Part shown: positions 1 through 9,294 of the stretch, piece by piece
How positions within the stretch are numbered: the stretch's first letter is position 1
Layout of the letters: each line of letters starts with the position of its first letter
Assembly: GCA_013151445.1 (NCBI GenBank)
Contig: JAADIG010000015.1
Coordinates: 1-53,639 of the forward strand
DNA from: Actinomycetota bacterium
Lineage (GTDB): Bacteria > Actinomycetota > Acidimicrobiia > Spongiisociales > UBA5794
Reading direction: 5' to 3'
Length of the DNA stretch: 53,639 nucleotides
Notes under the pieces: model-generated
What the model saw: the letters and a program-made list of their open reading frames with translations, nothing else
What the model was told of the DNA's origin: nothing
Databases searched by the model: none
Made by a program: the position numbers and the translations under genes

Positions 1-1346
1 CGGGCAGCGATGCCCTCGGTGCGGGCTGCTTCTAGTTTCTCGGTCGTGAGTTTGGGTATCGCCCACACCGCAACCAGCGTCAGAACCACCGCCGACACAA
101 AGTACGGCATGCGCAGCGCCAGGTCACGGTTTGCAAGCACCTCGGTAGTCCGCATGACAAGCCCGCCTATAAGCAGCCCAATCGGCATCATTCCCCAGGC
201 GAAAAATCGGTACACGGAGTTCACCCTGCCAAGCAGATCGTCCGGGATGATCGTCTGGCGCAGCGAGACCGTGATCACATTCCACACCATACCGGCGAGA
301 GAACCAATGATGATGAGCAGCCAGACAGCCCACCAGTCGCGGAGAAAGCCGGTGATTACTGGTAACACCCCCATGGCAACAAGTGTGAAGGCAAGGGCAG
401 TTCCCGAACCAAGTCGGGCCGCGATCCTCTTCGCCAGCACACTCCCGACGACACCGCCAACCGCGCCAGCGGTGCCAAGGTACGCCAGGACCCGTGCATC
501 GGCCCCCAAGATCTCCTGGGCCCAGAGGACGAACACTGCCGTCTGACCCGCAAAAGCGGCATTGAGGATGCCGAGGATGATCGCCATCGGCCAGAGAACG
601 GTGTGGGCGCGCAGCCACCGGAACCCCTCACGGATCTCGTCTTTCCAGTTCGGCCGCCCATCGGCGGTATCCGCCGAACGCGACGGGGCGAACGCTCCCT
701 TCATCGTTGCGACCAGCACCGCCGCAAGGAGAAAGGACACGGCATCAAAGCCGAGCGGTAGGGAGAGTGCAACACCTAGCAATACAGCACCGACAAACGG
801 GCCAATGAAGCTGTTCGACACCACCTCCGCTGCCCACATCCTGCCGTTGGCGGTCTCCAGATCGTCCGAGTCGACGATCGCCGGGAGAATGGTCTGGGAG
901 GTGTTGTCCCTCAGCACCTCGGCGAATCCAAGCAGCAAGGCTCCGACAAGCAACACCCAATACAGGGCGAGATCCTCGACGAACGGCAGCCCCTTTTCAA
1001 TAATGTCGGGGGTCGGCAGTCCATCCTGACGACCGAGCACAATGAACCCCATGATGGCGATCAGCGCTGCCCGGATAACATCCATGAGGACCATGATCTT
1101 GCGCCGGTCGAATCGGTCAGTGATAACACCCGCCGGGAGTGTGAACACCAGCCACGGGAGCCGCTGCGCTATTGCGATGCCCGCGATGAGAAGTCCGTTT
1201 CGGGTGACCGACGATGCAATCCAAGGGTACGCAATCGTACCGATACCATCACCGACATTCGAGACCACGCTGGCGGTCCACAGTTTCCAGTAGTTCGTGT
1301 CGAGGCGGGGTTTCCTCTTTTCCTCTTTGCTGGCTGGGTCACTCAC
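1..1346 (-). CDS. MFS exporter (MFS_3/EntS-like), 3' end cut by the window edge
   Basis: The reverse strand encodes an uninterrupted hydrophobic protein of at least 448 residues that runs off the window edge. It starts with GTG (VSDPASKEEKRKP) inside the end of the upstream ArsR-type gene, an 8-base overlap. Many hydrophobic segments are visible, together with the charged cytoplasmic loop TDRFDRRK that is typical of major facilitator proteins. A central loop (SADTADGRPNWKDEIREG) separates two halves. The end already reached (TEKLEAARTEG) looks like a C-terminal tail, so little is probably missing. The family exports siderophores, drugs or other small molecules; the substrate cannot be read here. 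Overlap with the regulator gene suggests co-transcription and local control. Confidence 0.8.
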   Translation of the reverse strand, partial: MSDPASKEEKRKPRLDTNYWKLWTASVVSNVGDGIGTIAYPWIASSVTRNGLLIAGIAIAQRLPWLVFTLPAGVITDRFDRRKIMVLMDVIRAALIAIMGFIVLGRQDGLPTPDIIEKGLPFVEDLALYWVLLVGALLLGFAEVLRDNTSQTILPAIVDSDDLETANGRMWAAEVVSNSFIGPFVGAVLLGVALSLPLGFDAVSFLLAAVLVATMKGAFAPSRSADTADGRPNWKDEIREGFRWLRAHTVLWPMAIILGILNAAFAGQTAVFVLWAQEILGADARVLAYLGTAGAVGGVVGSVLAKRIAARLGSGTALAFTLVAMGVLPVITGFLRDWWAVWLLIIIGSLAGMVWNVITVSLRQTIIPDDLLGRVNSVYRFFAWGMMPIGLLIGGLVMRTTEVLANRDLALRMPYFVSAVVLTLVAVWAIPKLTTEKLEAARTEGIAA

Positions 1347-1989
1347 CGGATTCCCCCTCCGAGTCGTCGGTCTCGGTCAACATGGGGCGGTCGGTCGGAT
1401 AGATCCCCGCAAGCAGTCCATAAACCGTGTCGCCACCCGGCTTCTGGTCAACGAACTCGGCGGTGAGCTCGAAAAGTCGTTTGGCGAATTCGAACGCATC
1501 GGCCTCGGTGAGACGCATCCGCCGGAGAGTGAATGCCGGAAGCGGATTTCCCTCCTCAAACATCATCTCACTTTTTGCCTCGTCGAGCATCGCTGACCTC
1601 TCAGCTTTCGGCCCCGTGTCGGGCAGAACAAAGGTGCGGCCGGTACGCCCGTAGTACTTCTCGGTCATTGCCCGTACCTTGCGGGTCCGCACGACCTTCA
1701 CCAGACCGTGTTGTTCGAGGTTCTTGAGGTGGTATCCAACCGTTCCCTTGGGTTTCCCAAGAGCCTCGGCTAGTTGAGATGTCGTCGCCGAACGTTCCAA
1801 GAGCAGGTCCAGGATGATCATGCGTGTCCGGTCGGACAGGGCCTTCATCTGTTCCGGTGTCGTCAGAAATACCAACGAGTCGAGTGCATAGTCGCGGGTC
1901 GCAGTCGGTGGGACAACGAATGGGTCCGGCGTCTTCAACGACGGTTCACGGGGAGGGATCGGACTCACTGGCTGTGGTTTGGTCGGCAT
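1339..1989 (-). CDS. ArsR-type winged-helix transcriptional regulator
   Basis: 216 residues. Residues about 40-110 form a winged helix: LTTPEQMKALSDRTRMIILD followed by the recognition region TTSQLAEALGKPKGTVGYHLKNLE and a basic wing. The long, Pro-rich N-terminus and the acidic C-terminal extension (TETDDSEGESGE) are outside the usual roughly 100-residue ArsR core. No clear metal-binding Cys cluster is present, so a metal sensor is unlikely. The gene overlaps the MFS transporter start and probably regulates it. The ATG start overlaps the upstream gene by 44 bases, so the true start may lie somewhat downstream. Confidence 0.78.
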   Translation of the reverse strand: MPTKPQPVSPIPPREPSLKTPDPFVVPPTATRDYALDSLVFLTTPEQMKALSDRTRMIILDLLLERSATTSQLAEALGKPKGTVGYHLKNLEQHGLVKVVRTRKVRAMTEKYYGRTGRTFVLPDTGPKAERSAMLDEAKSEMMFEEGNPLPAFTLRRMRLTEADAFEFAKRLFELTAEFVDQKPGGDTVYGLLAGIYPTDRPMLTETDDSEGESGE

Positions 1990-2494
1990 TTGCCGTATTG
2001 TCGGGATTTACCGCCCATTTGTCAACTGATCGTGCCCAAACCGCCAGCGCGGCCAACGAAGCAACGGCCAACAACACTCCGAACACCAGCGGAAGGCTGC
2101 TCGGTCCGGCGTCGCCATCGTCACTACCTGCAACCGTTTGCGCCGGGACGAGGCCGTCGAACACCACCGGATCGACACCGAGGTCGGTGAGTGTGACCAG
2201 GTCGGAGGTAACCACGTCAACTCCGAGTCGCGCCTCAAAGGCGACCCGCACGTCGCGAACCTCAGCGAACGTCAGTAAACCACCGTAACGCCCATCTCCC
2301 AGCGGTGACAGTGCAACCGGAGGCAGCTCTCGTCCCGCATCAACGATGCGGGCGAGCACAGCATCGGGTCCGGGAGGGGCTTCAACACTCACCTCGACGA
2401 CGAAATCACCATCCATCGACACGGCCTTGGCATCCGCATCACCAAACGGGGCACCAAGCTGAATCGTCAGAAGAAGGGCAAGAAGTAGCGGCAT
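1946..2494 (-). CDS. Hypothetical secreted protein with C-terminal membrane anchor
   Basis: 182 residues from the ATG chosen because it begins a signal peptide ([22 protein letters not shown]); the longer reading frame upstream has no protein-like composition. The middle (about residues 30-125) looks like a small beta-rich extracellular domain. A single transmembrane segment ([20 protein letters not shown]) lies near residues 138-157, followed by a cytoplasmic tail. This gives a type I membrane topology with the domain outside. I do not recognise the family. The gene is divergent from leuC, and its 3' end overlaps the ArsR-type gene. Confidence 0.6.
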   Translation of the reverse strand: MPLLLALLLTIQLGAPFGDADAKAVSMDGDFVVEVSVEAPPGPDAVLARIVDAGRELPPVALSPLGDGRYGGLLTFAEVRDVRVAFEARLGVDVVTSDLVTLTDLGVDPVVFDGLVPAQTVAGSDDGDAGPSSLPLVFGVLLAVASLAALAVWARSVDKWAVNPDNTANADQTTASESDPSP

Positions 2495-2587
2495 GGCTAC
2501 CACGATACCGTCAGAAGTTGGCGAATTGGTTCCTTGCCGATCCCGTCTACCATCAATGTCTCGCTCACGAGGAGAGAGGTGACGGGC

Positions 2588-3991
2588 GTGAGGACGCTGT
2601 TCGAGAAGGTTTGGGACGACCATGTGGTTCGTCGCGCCGATGGCGAGCCCGACCTGCTCTACATTGACCTCCATCTGGTTCATGAGGTCACCTCACCGCA
2701 GGCCTTTGAGGCGCTACGGATGAGCGGTCGCACTGTGCGCCGTCCCGATCTCACGCTCGCTACGATCGACCATGGTGTCCCTACGATCGGCCGGGAACTC
2801 GGAATCCAGGACCCTCTATCGAAAAAGCAGATCGACACACTCATCGCAAACTGCGAAGGCACCGCGATCACACTTCTCGACATCGACGACCCGCGTTCGG
2901 GCATCGTGCACGTCGTCGGTCCCGAACAGGGTGTCACCCAGCCGGGGATGACGATCGTCTGTGGCGACTCACATACGTCCACACACGGAGCGTTCGGAGC
3001 GCTGGCCTTTGGGATTGGAACAAGCGAAGTCGAGCATGTGCTCGCCACCCAAACGTTGCCGCAGGCGAAACCGAAGTCGATGGCGGTCACCGTCAACGGC
3101 GACCTACCCCCTGGTGTGACGGCAAAAGACATCATCCTTGCGATCATCGCTGAGATCGGTGTCGATGGTGGTGTCGGGTATGTCATCGAATATCGCGGAT
3201 CCGCGATTGAGGCTCTGTCGATGGAGGGTCGGATGACAGTGTGCAACATGAGCATCGAGGCGGGTGCCCGAGCCGGCCTTATCGCACCGGACCAGAAGAC
3301 TTTTGACTTTGTTGAGGGACGGCCACGGGCACCCAAGGGATCTGCCTGGGATACGGCCGTTGCATACTGGTCAACGCTGCCAACAGACCCGGGTGCAACA
3401 TTTGACCGAGAGGTCATTGTCGATGCGACAACTCTCGTCCCCTACGTCTCGTGGGGCACCAATCCGGCACAGACTTTGCCCGTGACGGCATCGGTGCCAT
3501 CACCGGATGACTTCGACAGCCCTCTCGACAAGGACTCAACGCGACGGGCACTTGAGTACATGGATATCGAACCGGGGACTCCAATCACCGAGATCGCTAT
3601 CGATCGCGTATTCCTCGGTTCGTGCACGAACGGGCGTATCGAAGACCTGAGAGCAGCAGCCGCAGTTCTGAAGGGTCGCAAGGTCGCGGACCGGGTGCAC
3701 GCAATGGTTGTGCCAGGGTCGGGGTTGGTGAAGCTGCAAGCCGAGGAGGAGGGTCTCGACACCATCTTCCTGGATGCAGGTTTTGAATGGCGTGACGCGG
3801 GATGCTCCATGTGTCTGGCAATGAACCCAGACGTGTTGTCACCGGGCGAACGGTGTGCCTCAACGTCGAACCGCAACTTCGAGGGGCGCCAGGGGCGCGA
3901 CGGACGCACGCATCTCGTCAGCCCTGCCATGGCGGCGGCTGCCGCTATCGAGGGACACTTTGTCAACGTGGCCGACTGGGAGCTGTCATGA
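2588..3991 (+). CDS. leuC: 3-isopropylmalate dehydratase large subunit (LeuC)
   Basis: 467 residues, the usual length for bacterial LeuC. It is an aconitase-family [4Fe-4S] hydro-lyase that isomerises 2- to 3-isopropylmalate in leucine synthesis, together with LeuD. Visible family motifs are [18 protein letters not shown] (substrate and cluster region), [13 protein letters not shown] (first cluster Cys) and [11 protein letters not shown] (the other two). The GTG at 2588 gives the canonical N-terminus [13 protein letters not shown] and has GAGAGGTGA upstream; an in-frame GTG at 2579 is an alternative. The stop overlaps the leuD start (ATGA). leuA and leuB are not nearby. Confidence 0.93.
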   Translation: MRTLFEKVWDDHVVRRADGEPDLLYIDLHLVHEVTSPQAFEALRMSGRTVRRPDLTLATIDHGVPTIGRELGIQDPLSKKQIDTLIANCEGTAITLLDIDDPRSGIVHVVGPEQGVTQPGMTIVCGDSHTSTHGAFGALAFGIGTSEVEHVLATQTLPQAKPKSMAVTVNGDLPPGVTAKDIILAIIAEIGVDGGVGYVIEYRGSAIEALSMEGRMTVCNMSIEAGARAGLIAPDQKTFDFVEGRPRAPKGSAWDTAVAYWSTLPTDPGATFDREVIVDATTLVPYVSWGTNPAQTLPVTASVPSPDDFDSPLDKDSTRRALEYMDIEPGTPITEIAIDRVFLGSCTNGRIEDLRAAAAVLKGRKVADRVHAMVVPGSGLVKLQAEEEGLDTIFLDAGFEWRDAGCSMCLAMNPDVLSPGERCASTSNRNFEGRQGRDGRTHLVSPAMAAAAAIEGHFVNVADWELS

Positions 3992-4590
3992 ACCCGGTGA
4001 GCACCATCCAAGGCCAGATGGCGCCGCTCCCCCGAGCCAACGTCGATACCGACCAGATCATCCCGAAGCAGTTCCTGAAACGTGTTGAACGTTCGGGGTT
4101 CGGGCCGTTTCTGTTCTATGACTGGGCCGTCGATCCAGAAGGCGAGCTGATCGAAGATTTCGTGATTAACCGACCCGAGTACCGGGATGCCGTGGTTCTT
4201 GTCTCGGGTCCCAACTTCGGATCTGGTTCATCTCGCGAGCACGCCCCGTGGTCGCTTGAGGACTGGGGATTCCGGGCAATCATTGCCCCATCGTTCGCTG
4301 ACATCTTTTTGAATAATTGCTACAAGATCGGGCTCCTGCCGGTTGCGCTCGATCCGGACGTCGTTGATCGCCTCACCGAGGTTGCCCAAGACCCGGAGAA
4401 CTCGGTCGTCGTCGATCTCGAGACCCAGACCGTTACTGCCCGCGATGTTTCGATCCGCTTCGAGATCGACCCGTTCATCAAACACTGTTTACTGAATGGC
4501 CTGGACACCATCGCGTTGACGATGCACCACGAGAACGATATCGCGTCCTATGAGAACGCCCGGCTCGCTCATCGACCTACCGTCCAGTAG
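3988..4590 (+). CDS. leuD: 3-isopropylmalate dehydratase small subunit (LeuD)
   Basis: 200 residues, typical of bacterial LeuD. The N-terminal specificity region [20 protein letters not shown] and the [17 protein letters not shown] motif are classic. LeuD forms the swivelling domain that completes the active site of LeuC in the cytoplasm. The ATG overlaps the leuC TGA by four bases, giving translational coupling and equal output. It is clearly different from the shorter, archaeal-type small subunit at 35.4 kb in this window. Confidence 0.93.
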   Translation: MNPVSTIQGQMAPLPRANVDTDQIIPKQFLKRVERSGFGPFLFYDWAVDPEGELIEDFVINRPEYRDAVVLVSGPNFGSGSSREHAPWSLEDWGFRAIIAPSFADIFLNNCYKIGLLPVALDPDVVDRLTEVAQDPENSVVVDLETQTVTARDVSIRFEIDPFIKHCLLNGLDTIALTMHHENDIASYENARLAHRPTVQ

Positions 4591-4949
4591 TGGATCGCCC
4601 TACCCGTCAGGAACAGGCCCGGGCGATTCTTGAACGTCAAGCCCGCAGACTCGCTTCCCAGTCACTCGGCCGCCGCGCAACCTCCACCGCCGACTTCGAA
4701 GAGGCGTTCAATCTCGAAATGATGGACCTCCACGCAGAGATCCCCGACAAGATGGCCCTGCTCCGCCTCGGCACGAATCTCGTCGGTCTGTACATTCTCG
4801 ATGATGGTGAATCGTTCCGGGTGTACCTCCAGGAGAAGGGGGAAACCTATCAGGGTTACCGAGGTCTTGATTTCGAGACGGCCCGATCCGTCGTGATCGA
4901 CCTCATCATTCAGCTCGACGGACTCCCCTTCACCCCACCAGGCATCTGA
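4590..4949 (+). CDS. Small conserved hypothetical protein coupled to leuD
   Basis: 119 residues beginning with a GTG that overlaps the last base of the leuD stop. The N-terminus is a basic helix (QEQARAILERQARRLASQSLGRRA), followed by an alpha/beta region ending QLDGLPFTPPGI. There are no Cys, no signal peptide and no membrane segments, so it is soluble. I do not recognise the family. The one-base overlap means it is translated with leuCD, but that alone does not assign it to leucine synthesis. A nested inverted repeat follows immediately. Confidence 0.6.
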   Translation: MDRPTRQEQARAILERQARRLASQSLGRRATSTADFEEAFNLEMMDLHAEIPDKMALLRLGTNLVGLYILDDGESFRVYLQEKGETYQGYRGLDFETARSVVIDLIIQLDGLPFTPPGI

Positions 4950-4958
4950 CCTCTCTCC

Positions 4959-4993
4959 CGTTTTGGCGCCCGTCAGGGCGGTATACCAAAACG
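4959..4993. terminator. Nested inverted repeat between convergent genes
   Basis: The outer arms CGTTTTGG (4959-4966) and CCAAAACG (4986-4993) match perfectly. Inside them is a second hairpin, CGCCC-gtca-GGGCG (4967-4980). It sits between the convergent ends of the leuCD operon and the phosphodiesterase gene. The T-run and A-run in the outer arms suit a bidirectional terminator. Confidence 0.6.
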
Positions 4994-5000
4994 AGGATGG

Positions 5001-5783
5001 TTAACGCTGGGCGATCACTTCGTTCAAGGTATCGGGACGGTCCGTGACGATCCCATCAACACCGACATCGAGCAGCCGGTGCATGTCGGCCGCTTCATTG
5101 ACAGTCCAACAATGCACATGGGCTCCGCAACGATGGGCGGCAGCCACAAACTTCTCGTCAATATTGATCCCCCAATAGTCAAACGGAACCTGGAACGCGC
5201 TTGCAGCAGTAGACACCGTCTTTCCGATACGAGACGCCGAGTACAGCGACAGCGCCGCGGCCGGACCTGCCGATGTCGCAACAGCGCCGCCGGTGACGCG
5301 ACGGAACTTGCCGATACGACGACCCTTAAAGGAACCAACCATGACCGATGTCTCACGCCCGTGCCGTCGAATGACATCCGCAACCGGCCATTCCATTCCC
5401 GGACCCTTGAGATCAATGTTGAAACGTACCTCGGGAAACCGTTCGAACGTCTCGTCGAGCGAAGACACAACTGCCTCGCCGCCACGCTGGGGAAATCCCG
5501 CATCGCGGTCGAACCACCACCCAGCGTCCAGGTGCTTAATGTCCTCGAACAGCCAATCTTTGACCGGACCCTTCCCGTTTGTCGTTCGGTCCAGAGTGTC
5601 ATCGTGGAACACCACCACGACACCATCGCGGGTGATCCGCACGTCCGTCTCGATGTAGCGGTATCCGAGATCAACTGCACCCGCAAAAGCGACTGCGGTG
5701 TTCTCCGGCCACAGCACGCGTGACCCACGATGGGCGAACCGAATGGGGTACTCACCATCAAGGTAGGGAACCGGTGGCTGCAT
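5001..5783 (-). CDS. Glycerophosphodiester phosphodiesterase
   Basis: 260 residues, a GDPD-family TIM barrel that hydrolyses glycerophosphodiesters to glycerol-3-phosphate and an alcohol. Catalytic and metal residues are visible: AHRG (His18, Arg19), PENT (27-29), ETDVRITRDG (Glu45, Asp47) and FHDDTLDRTTNG (His60, Asp61). The C-terminal motif GVDGIVTDRPD is also typical. There is no signal peptide, so it is cytoplasmic (UgpQ-like). The ATG at 5783 overlaps the stop of the upstream AIM24-like remnant (TGATG). Confidence 0.88.
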   Translation of the reverse strand: MQPPVPYLDGEYPIRFAHRGSRVLWPENTAVAFAGAVDLGYRYIETDVRITRDGVVVVFHDDTLDRTTNGKGPVKDWLFEDIKHLDAGWWFDRDAGFPQRGGEAVVSSLDETFERFPEVRFNIDLKGPGMEWPVADVIRRHGRETSVMVGSFKGRRIGKFRRVTGGAVATSAGPAAALSLYSASRIGKTVSTAASAFQVPFDYWGINIDEKFVAAAHRCGAHVHCWTVNEAADMHRLLDVGVDGIVTDRPDTLNEVIAQR

Positions 5784-6067
5784 CAACGTACGAACAGGGT
5801 CGAGAGTCCGCCGATCGCCGAACCCTCACCGGCACTCGAACCCCCACCGAAGGGAGCGATGCGATCAGCGAGACGCGAGAATGGCACCGACTGCAACCAG
5901 ACACGGCCACTGCCCTGGAGGGTTGTGAGGAATAACCCCTCTCCTCCAAAGAACTGCGACTTCAGGTTGCCGGCCTCGGCTATTACCGACTCGCTGGGAT
6001 CCAGTTCGATTTCAACGAACTGCAGACCATCCCCGTGAATGGTGTAGTCAACCTCATGGCTACGCAT
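5783..6067 (-). pseudogene. AIM24-like protein with central part missing
   Basis: 94 residues. The N-terminus ([30 protein letters not shown]) matches the start of AIM24/DUF124 proteins, and the remainder ([29 protein letters not shown]) matches the end. The intact family is about 220-260 residues, so the middle of the beta-barrel domain is absent, joined in frame near residues 33-36. It has a start with GAAAGGGG upstream and no internal stop, so it may be expressed as a mini-protein rather than being a dead gene. The stop overlaps the phosphodiesterase start. Family recognition is from motif memory, not a search. Confidence 0.55.
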
Positions 6068-6143
6068 GGCGCCCCTTTCACCGCAAATGACGTTTGTGTT
6101 CCGAGCCTACCAGTGGGCCATGCATGGCGGACCACCATACGCA

Positions 6144-6173
6144 TGAGAGGGACACCGCCCGGCGTCCCTCTCA
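6144..6173 (-). terminator. Hairpin downstream of the LEA-like gene
   Basis: A perfect 10-base stem, TGAGAGGGAC / GTCCCTCTCA, with a 10-base loop. It lies between the LEA-like gene's stop (6200) and the AIM24-like start (6067). There is no U-tract after it on the minus strand, so the strength of termination is uncertain. Confidence 0.5.
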
Positions 6174-6199
6174 CATCATCTTTTCGGGGTTAGAAACCG

Positions 6200-6541
6200 T
6201 CAGGAAGCGTCGCCACCAGCATCGTCGCCACCAGCATCGTCGCCACCAGCATCGTCGGCAACGGCGTCGTCGGCAACGGCATCGCCATCATCGTCGCCAT
6301 CAAACCGATCCTTAACACTCTCGACGACGTCTCCGGCCTTGTCGGCCACGTCCCCGGCAACATCCTTTGTCTTGTCCCAGGCGCCCTCGGCAACGTCCCC
6401 GGCCTTGTCAGCCACGCCCCCGGCAACATCCTTTGTCTTGTCCCAGGCGCCCTCGGCAACGTCCCCGGCCTTGTCGGCCATGTCGCCGGCCTTGTCCTTT
6501 GCGGACCCGAACAGGCCCTTAACGGTATCTAAAAATCCCAT
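6200..6541 (-). CDS. LEA-like/MT0933-type repeat protein, probably disordered
   Basis: 113 residues, starting MGFLDTVKGLFGSAKDKAGD after a good AAGGAG site. The middle is built of 11-residue amphipathic units (ADKAGDVAEGA / WDKTKDVAGGV) arranged as a 22-residue pair repeated twice, as in late-embryogenesis-abundant and YtxH-like stress proteins. The tail is acidic and repetitive (DDAGGDDAGG). There is no signal peptide or Cys. Such proteins are usually cytoplasmic and protect membranes or proteins during desiccation or osmotic stress; MT0933-type 'antitoxin' annotations cover similar sequences, but no toxin gene is adjacent. Confidence 0.65.
   Translation of the reverse strand: MGFLDTVKGLFGSAKDKAGDMADKAGDVAEGAWDKTKDVAGGVADKAGDVAEGAWDKTKDVAGDVADKAGDVVESVKDRFDGDDDGDAVADDAVADDAGGDDAGGDDAGGDAS
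6208..6252. repeat. Three perfect 15-bp tandem repeats
   Basis: The unit cgtcgccaccagcat occurs three times in a row and encodes the GGDDA repeats of the LEA-like protein's acidic tail. Such in-frame repeats can change number by slippage without breaking the frame. Confidence 0.8.
6347..6478. repeat. Two 66-bp direct repeats inside the LEA-like gene
   Basis: Two nearly identical 66-base units, each coding for 22 residues (ADKAGDVAEGAWDKTKDVAG plus two), lie head to tail. They differ by only a few bases, which suggests recent duplication. Confidence 0.8.
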
Positions 6542-6602
6542 GCACCACTCCTTGTTTGTTATTGCCAATGTACACGGAGGACAAGGAATTGTCCCCTCGA
6601 CA

Positions 6603-9122
6603 TCACGACAAAGTGGGTACGCACAGTGCTGTCGCCTCGCGGTTGCGGAGCCGAACCCGAATATCGAGCCGTTCGATCTGTTGGGCGATGTGTGTTGCCG
6701 CCGCACCGAGCGGGTGACCGGCAAGCCATGCCTTAATATCGGCAGCGACATCAGGCTCGGATCGATTCTGCACGAAATCGAACATTCGCCGCACATTCTG
6801 TCTCGGCATGGCACCTAGAACGGCATCCCACTCGACCTTGATGCGCTCCCAGGTTGCCGCACCGGTCTGGCGCTGACCGAGGAGGGTGGCAAGAAGCCAG
6901 TAGGAGTCCTGACGGCGGATTGTTCCGTCGAGCACCATTGCCAGGAGGCGCTGCGCTGCTTCGTCTTCGGGAACGGTCGCCGCGGCTCGCAGGTATCGGA
7001 TCGCCTCCTGCGGCGTCGCGGCACTCCGGTATCCCCGAAAGAAAGACTCGAAGTCGGCCATGGTCCCATCGGTCGCCACAACGTGGAGAGCGGCCGCCGC
7101 GACATCACCGTCGATCGCAGCCGTATCGGTTCGAGCCGATTCGAGGACCTCCCGAGCCATCCTCTTGGTCTCCGCATCGTTCCCGAGCGCACCCATGGCC
7201 CGCAGAACTACGCCACGTAACTGGCGATTGAGTGCCGTTTCGTCATCCGATGGCTCCCACCCGAGTTCGGCAGCAAGATCGCCGAGGATCGAACGAACGA
7301 AGGTCTGGAGCTCCTGGCGAAGATCGGTCGAAACTACATTATCCAGCTCTGCAATCCCACCAAGCACAACCGCCCAAATCGCCGGCTCGCGCTCGTTACC
7401 AATGCCAGCAACGAACTCCAGGAATGTCGAACCAGAGGTCTCGCCGGCAAGTGTGCCTGACCAGGTGTCCCATAACACCGCGGAGCGTTCGTGGCTGGTC
7501 AGCCGTGGGAGGTTCGATCGAACTACGTCGAGCAGCTCAGCGTCGTAACTTATCGAGTAGAACCCGTCTCCACCCGCATTGAGAAGCAGGTCATCATCGG
7601 CTGCGAGCACGGCCCTGTCGCCCACAATCATCCGACCGTCCCCGTGCGAGGAGCGATACCGCAGCGGCACCATCCAGCGACCCTCCCCGCCTCCGAGAAA
7701 GCGGTAGTGGTCTTGGGTCAGAACCACAGTCCCGTCTGATTGCTTGGCTGCTCGCAGGCGCGGATAACCACCCTGATAGATCCACCCGTTCATCATCTCG
7801 GCAACCGGCTCCCCCGAAGCCCGCTCGAGGGCGACCCACAGATCCGAGGTCACGGTGTTGGCGTATGCATGTTTCTTGAGATAGGCAGAAATCCCCGACC
7901 GGAAAACCTCCTCACCTAGGTATTGCTCAAGCATTCGTAACACCGATCCACCCTTTTCATACGTCAGGGTGTCGAACATGGCGTCCGCCTCGTCGGGGGA
8001 TCCAACGGACAGTTCTATCGGCCGCGTCGTCGTGAGGGCGTCAATCTCAAGCGCAGCCTGACGGCTGGTCGTAAAACCGAGCCAACGATTCCATGCTGGG
8101 CGAAAGGCAGCCACCCCCTTGTTCTCCATGAAGGTTGCAAAGGCTTCGTTGAGCCACACACCCTCCCACCAGTCCATAGTGACGAGGTCGCCGAACCACA
8201 TGTGTGCGAGTTCGTGGGCAACAACCTCGGCAACTCGATCGAGCTCGGCATGTGTGGCCGTCTTCGTATCTACCAGCAGCGCGGTCTCTCGATAGGTGAT
8301 GGCCCCGAGGTTCTCCATCGCACCCGCAGCGAAATCCGGAATGGCAAGCATGTCTACCTTTTTCCCCGGATACGCAATGCCGTAGTAGTCCGCGAAATAC
8401 CGCAAACAGAACGCTCCCGCCTCGAGTGCAAACGTTGCGAGGTCCTTCTTCCCTGGCACATGGATCACACGAAGCGCGACACCATCGACGTCGACAGGCG
8501 GTGACGCCTCAAGTTCACCGACAATAAACGCGACCAGATAGGTCGACATCTTCATGGTCGTACCGAAACGGACCTCGGTCCTACCGTCGCCAAGGGACCT
8601 TCGGCCGACCTCGGGACCATTCGTTATCGCCATGTGGTCTTCGTCGACGATGAGGGTGACCTCAAAGGTCGCCTTGAGGTCAGGCTGGTCCCAGCAGGGG
8701 AACGCCCGACGCGCATCGGTGGCCTGGAGTTGTGAGGTTGCAATCGTGCGCTCGTTACCGTCGGCGTCGGTGTACTTCGAGAGATAGAACCCACGAAGTT
8801 CGTCGTTCAAGATTCCCCTGAACGAGACGACCAGTTGGTAGCTGCCGGGGGCGATGGTTCGCCCGAGGGCGAGGGTAACTCGCTCCAGTTCCTCGTCGTA
8901 GGAAACGACCGCTTGGATCCCAACGCCGGCTCCAAGAACCCTTGCGGAGTCAATCTCCAGCTCGATGGCGTTGAGCACGATACGGTCGGTCGTTTCGATC
9001 AGGTCAAAGTGGACCACCTCATTCCCAACGAAACGGGCCCCAGGAATGTCCGGTTCCAGGACGATCTGATAGTGCGACGGCAGCACCGATCGGTCAAACC
9101 GGTAGTCGGATTCGTTCCCCAT
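6603..9122 (-). CDS. pepN: M1-family zinc aminopeptidase (aminopeptidase N-like)
   Basis: 839 residues. This cytoplasmic metallopeptidase removes N-terminal amino acids from peptides. The exopeptidase signature GAMEN is at residues 267-271, and the zinc site HELAH (303-307) has its third ligand Glu326 in NEAFA, the canonical HExxH-18-E spacing. The first 200 residues are the beta-sandwich domain and the last 350 the ERAP1-like helical domain. The ATG at 9122 (MGNESDYRFDRSVLPSHYQI) is preferred over upstream ATGs, because it matches family N-termini and the longer form reads through the divergent tetR promoter. No signal peptide is seen. Confidence 0.9.
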   Translation of the reverse strand: MGNESDYRFDRSVLPSHYQIVLEPDIPGARFVGNEVVHFDLIETTDRIVLNAIELEIDSARVLGAGVGIQAVVSYDEELERVTLALGRTIAPGSYQLVVSFRGILNDELRGFYLSKYTDADGNERTIATSQLQATDARRAFPCWDQPDLKATFEVTLIVDEDHMAITNGPEVGRRSLGDGRTEVRFGTTMKMSTYLVAFIVGELEASPPVDVDGVALRVIHVPGKKDLATFALEAGAFCLRYFADYYGIAYPGKKVDMLAIPDFAAGAMENLGAITYRETALLVDTKTATHAELDRVAEVVAHELAHMWFGDLVTMDWWEGVWLNEAFATFMENKGVAAFRPAWNRWLGFTTSRQAALEIDALTTTRPIELSVGSPDEADAMFDTLTYEKGGSVLRMLEQYLGEEVFRSGISAYLKKHAYANTVTSDLWVALERASGEPVAEMMNGWIYQGGYPRLRAAKQSDGTVVLTQDHYRFLGGGEGRWMVPLRYRSSHGDGRMIVGDRAVLAADDDLLLNAGGDGFYSISYDAELLDVVRSNLPRLTSHERSAVLWDTWSGTLAGETSGSTFLEFVAGIGNEREPAIWAVVLGGIAELDNVVSTDLRQELQTFVRSILGDLAAELGWEPSDDETALNRQLRGVVLRAMGALGNDAETKRMAREVLESARTDTAAIDGDVAAAALHVVATDGTMADFESFFRGYRSAATPQEAIRYLRAAATVPEDEAAQRLLAMVLDGTIRRQDSYWLLATLLGQRQTGAATWERIKVEWDAVLGAMPRQNVRRMFDFVQNRSEPDVAADIKAWLAGHPLGAAATHIAQQIERLDIRVRLRNREATALCVPTLS

Positions 9123-9221
9123 ATAAAACTCCCAAAAGCAGATCAACGGCCGCATGGTACCGCTCCGGTGTCGGACCGGACACCCGCCAGCGGCAACCCG
9201 ATACGGGGAGAGGAACACCGG

Positions 9222-9250
9222 TTGACACGGTGAATACGGCTCGGTACGAT
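9222..9250 (+). promoter_or_regulatory. Promoter of tetR-bcrCBAD
   Basis: A perfect -35 box TTGACA (9222-9227), 17 bases of spacing and TACGAT (9245-9250) as a -10 box. The predicted start of transcription falls inside the palindrome at 9254-9275, and the tetR ATG is at 9295. Confidence 0.7.
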
Positions 9251-9253
9251 AAA

Positions 9254-9275
9254 ACCGACCGGTCAGTCGGTCGGT
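9254..9275. promoter_or_regulatory. Putative TetR operator at the bcr promoter
   Basis: Perfect inverted arms ACCGACCG and CGGTCGGT separated by six bases (GTCAGT). The site overlaps the expected transcription start just after the -10 box, so bound repressor would block the promoter. The adjacent tetR gene is the obvious ligand. The arm ACCGACCG recurs in two sites near 24 kb. Confidence 0.7.
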
Positions 9276-9294
9276 ATGCAATCTAGGCGACAGC

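Noticed and set aside
2680-3417. 245-residue - strand open frame opposite leuC
   Set aside because: Antisense shadow, Ser/Pro/Arg-rich, typical of high-GC third-codon bias.
6208-6478. CRISPR-like short repeats
   Set aside because: The repeats are in frame, contiguous without spacers, and encode repeated protein units.
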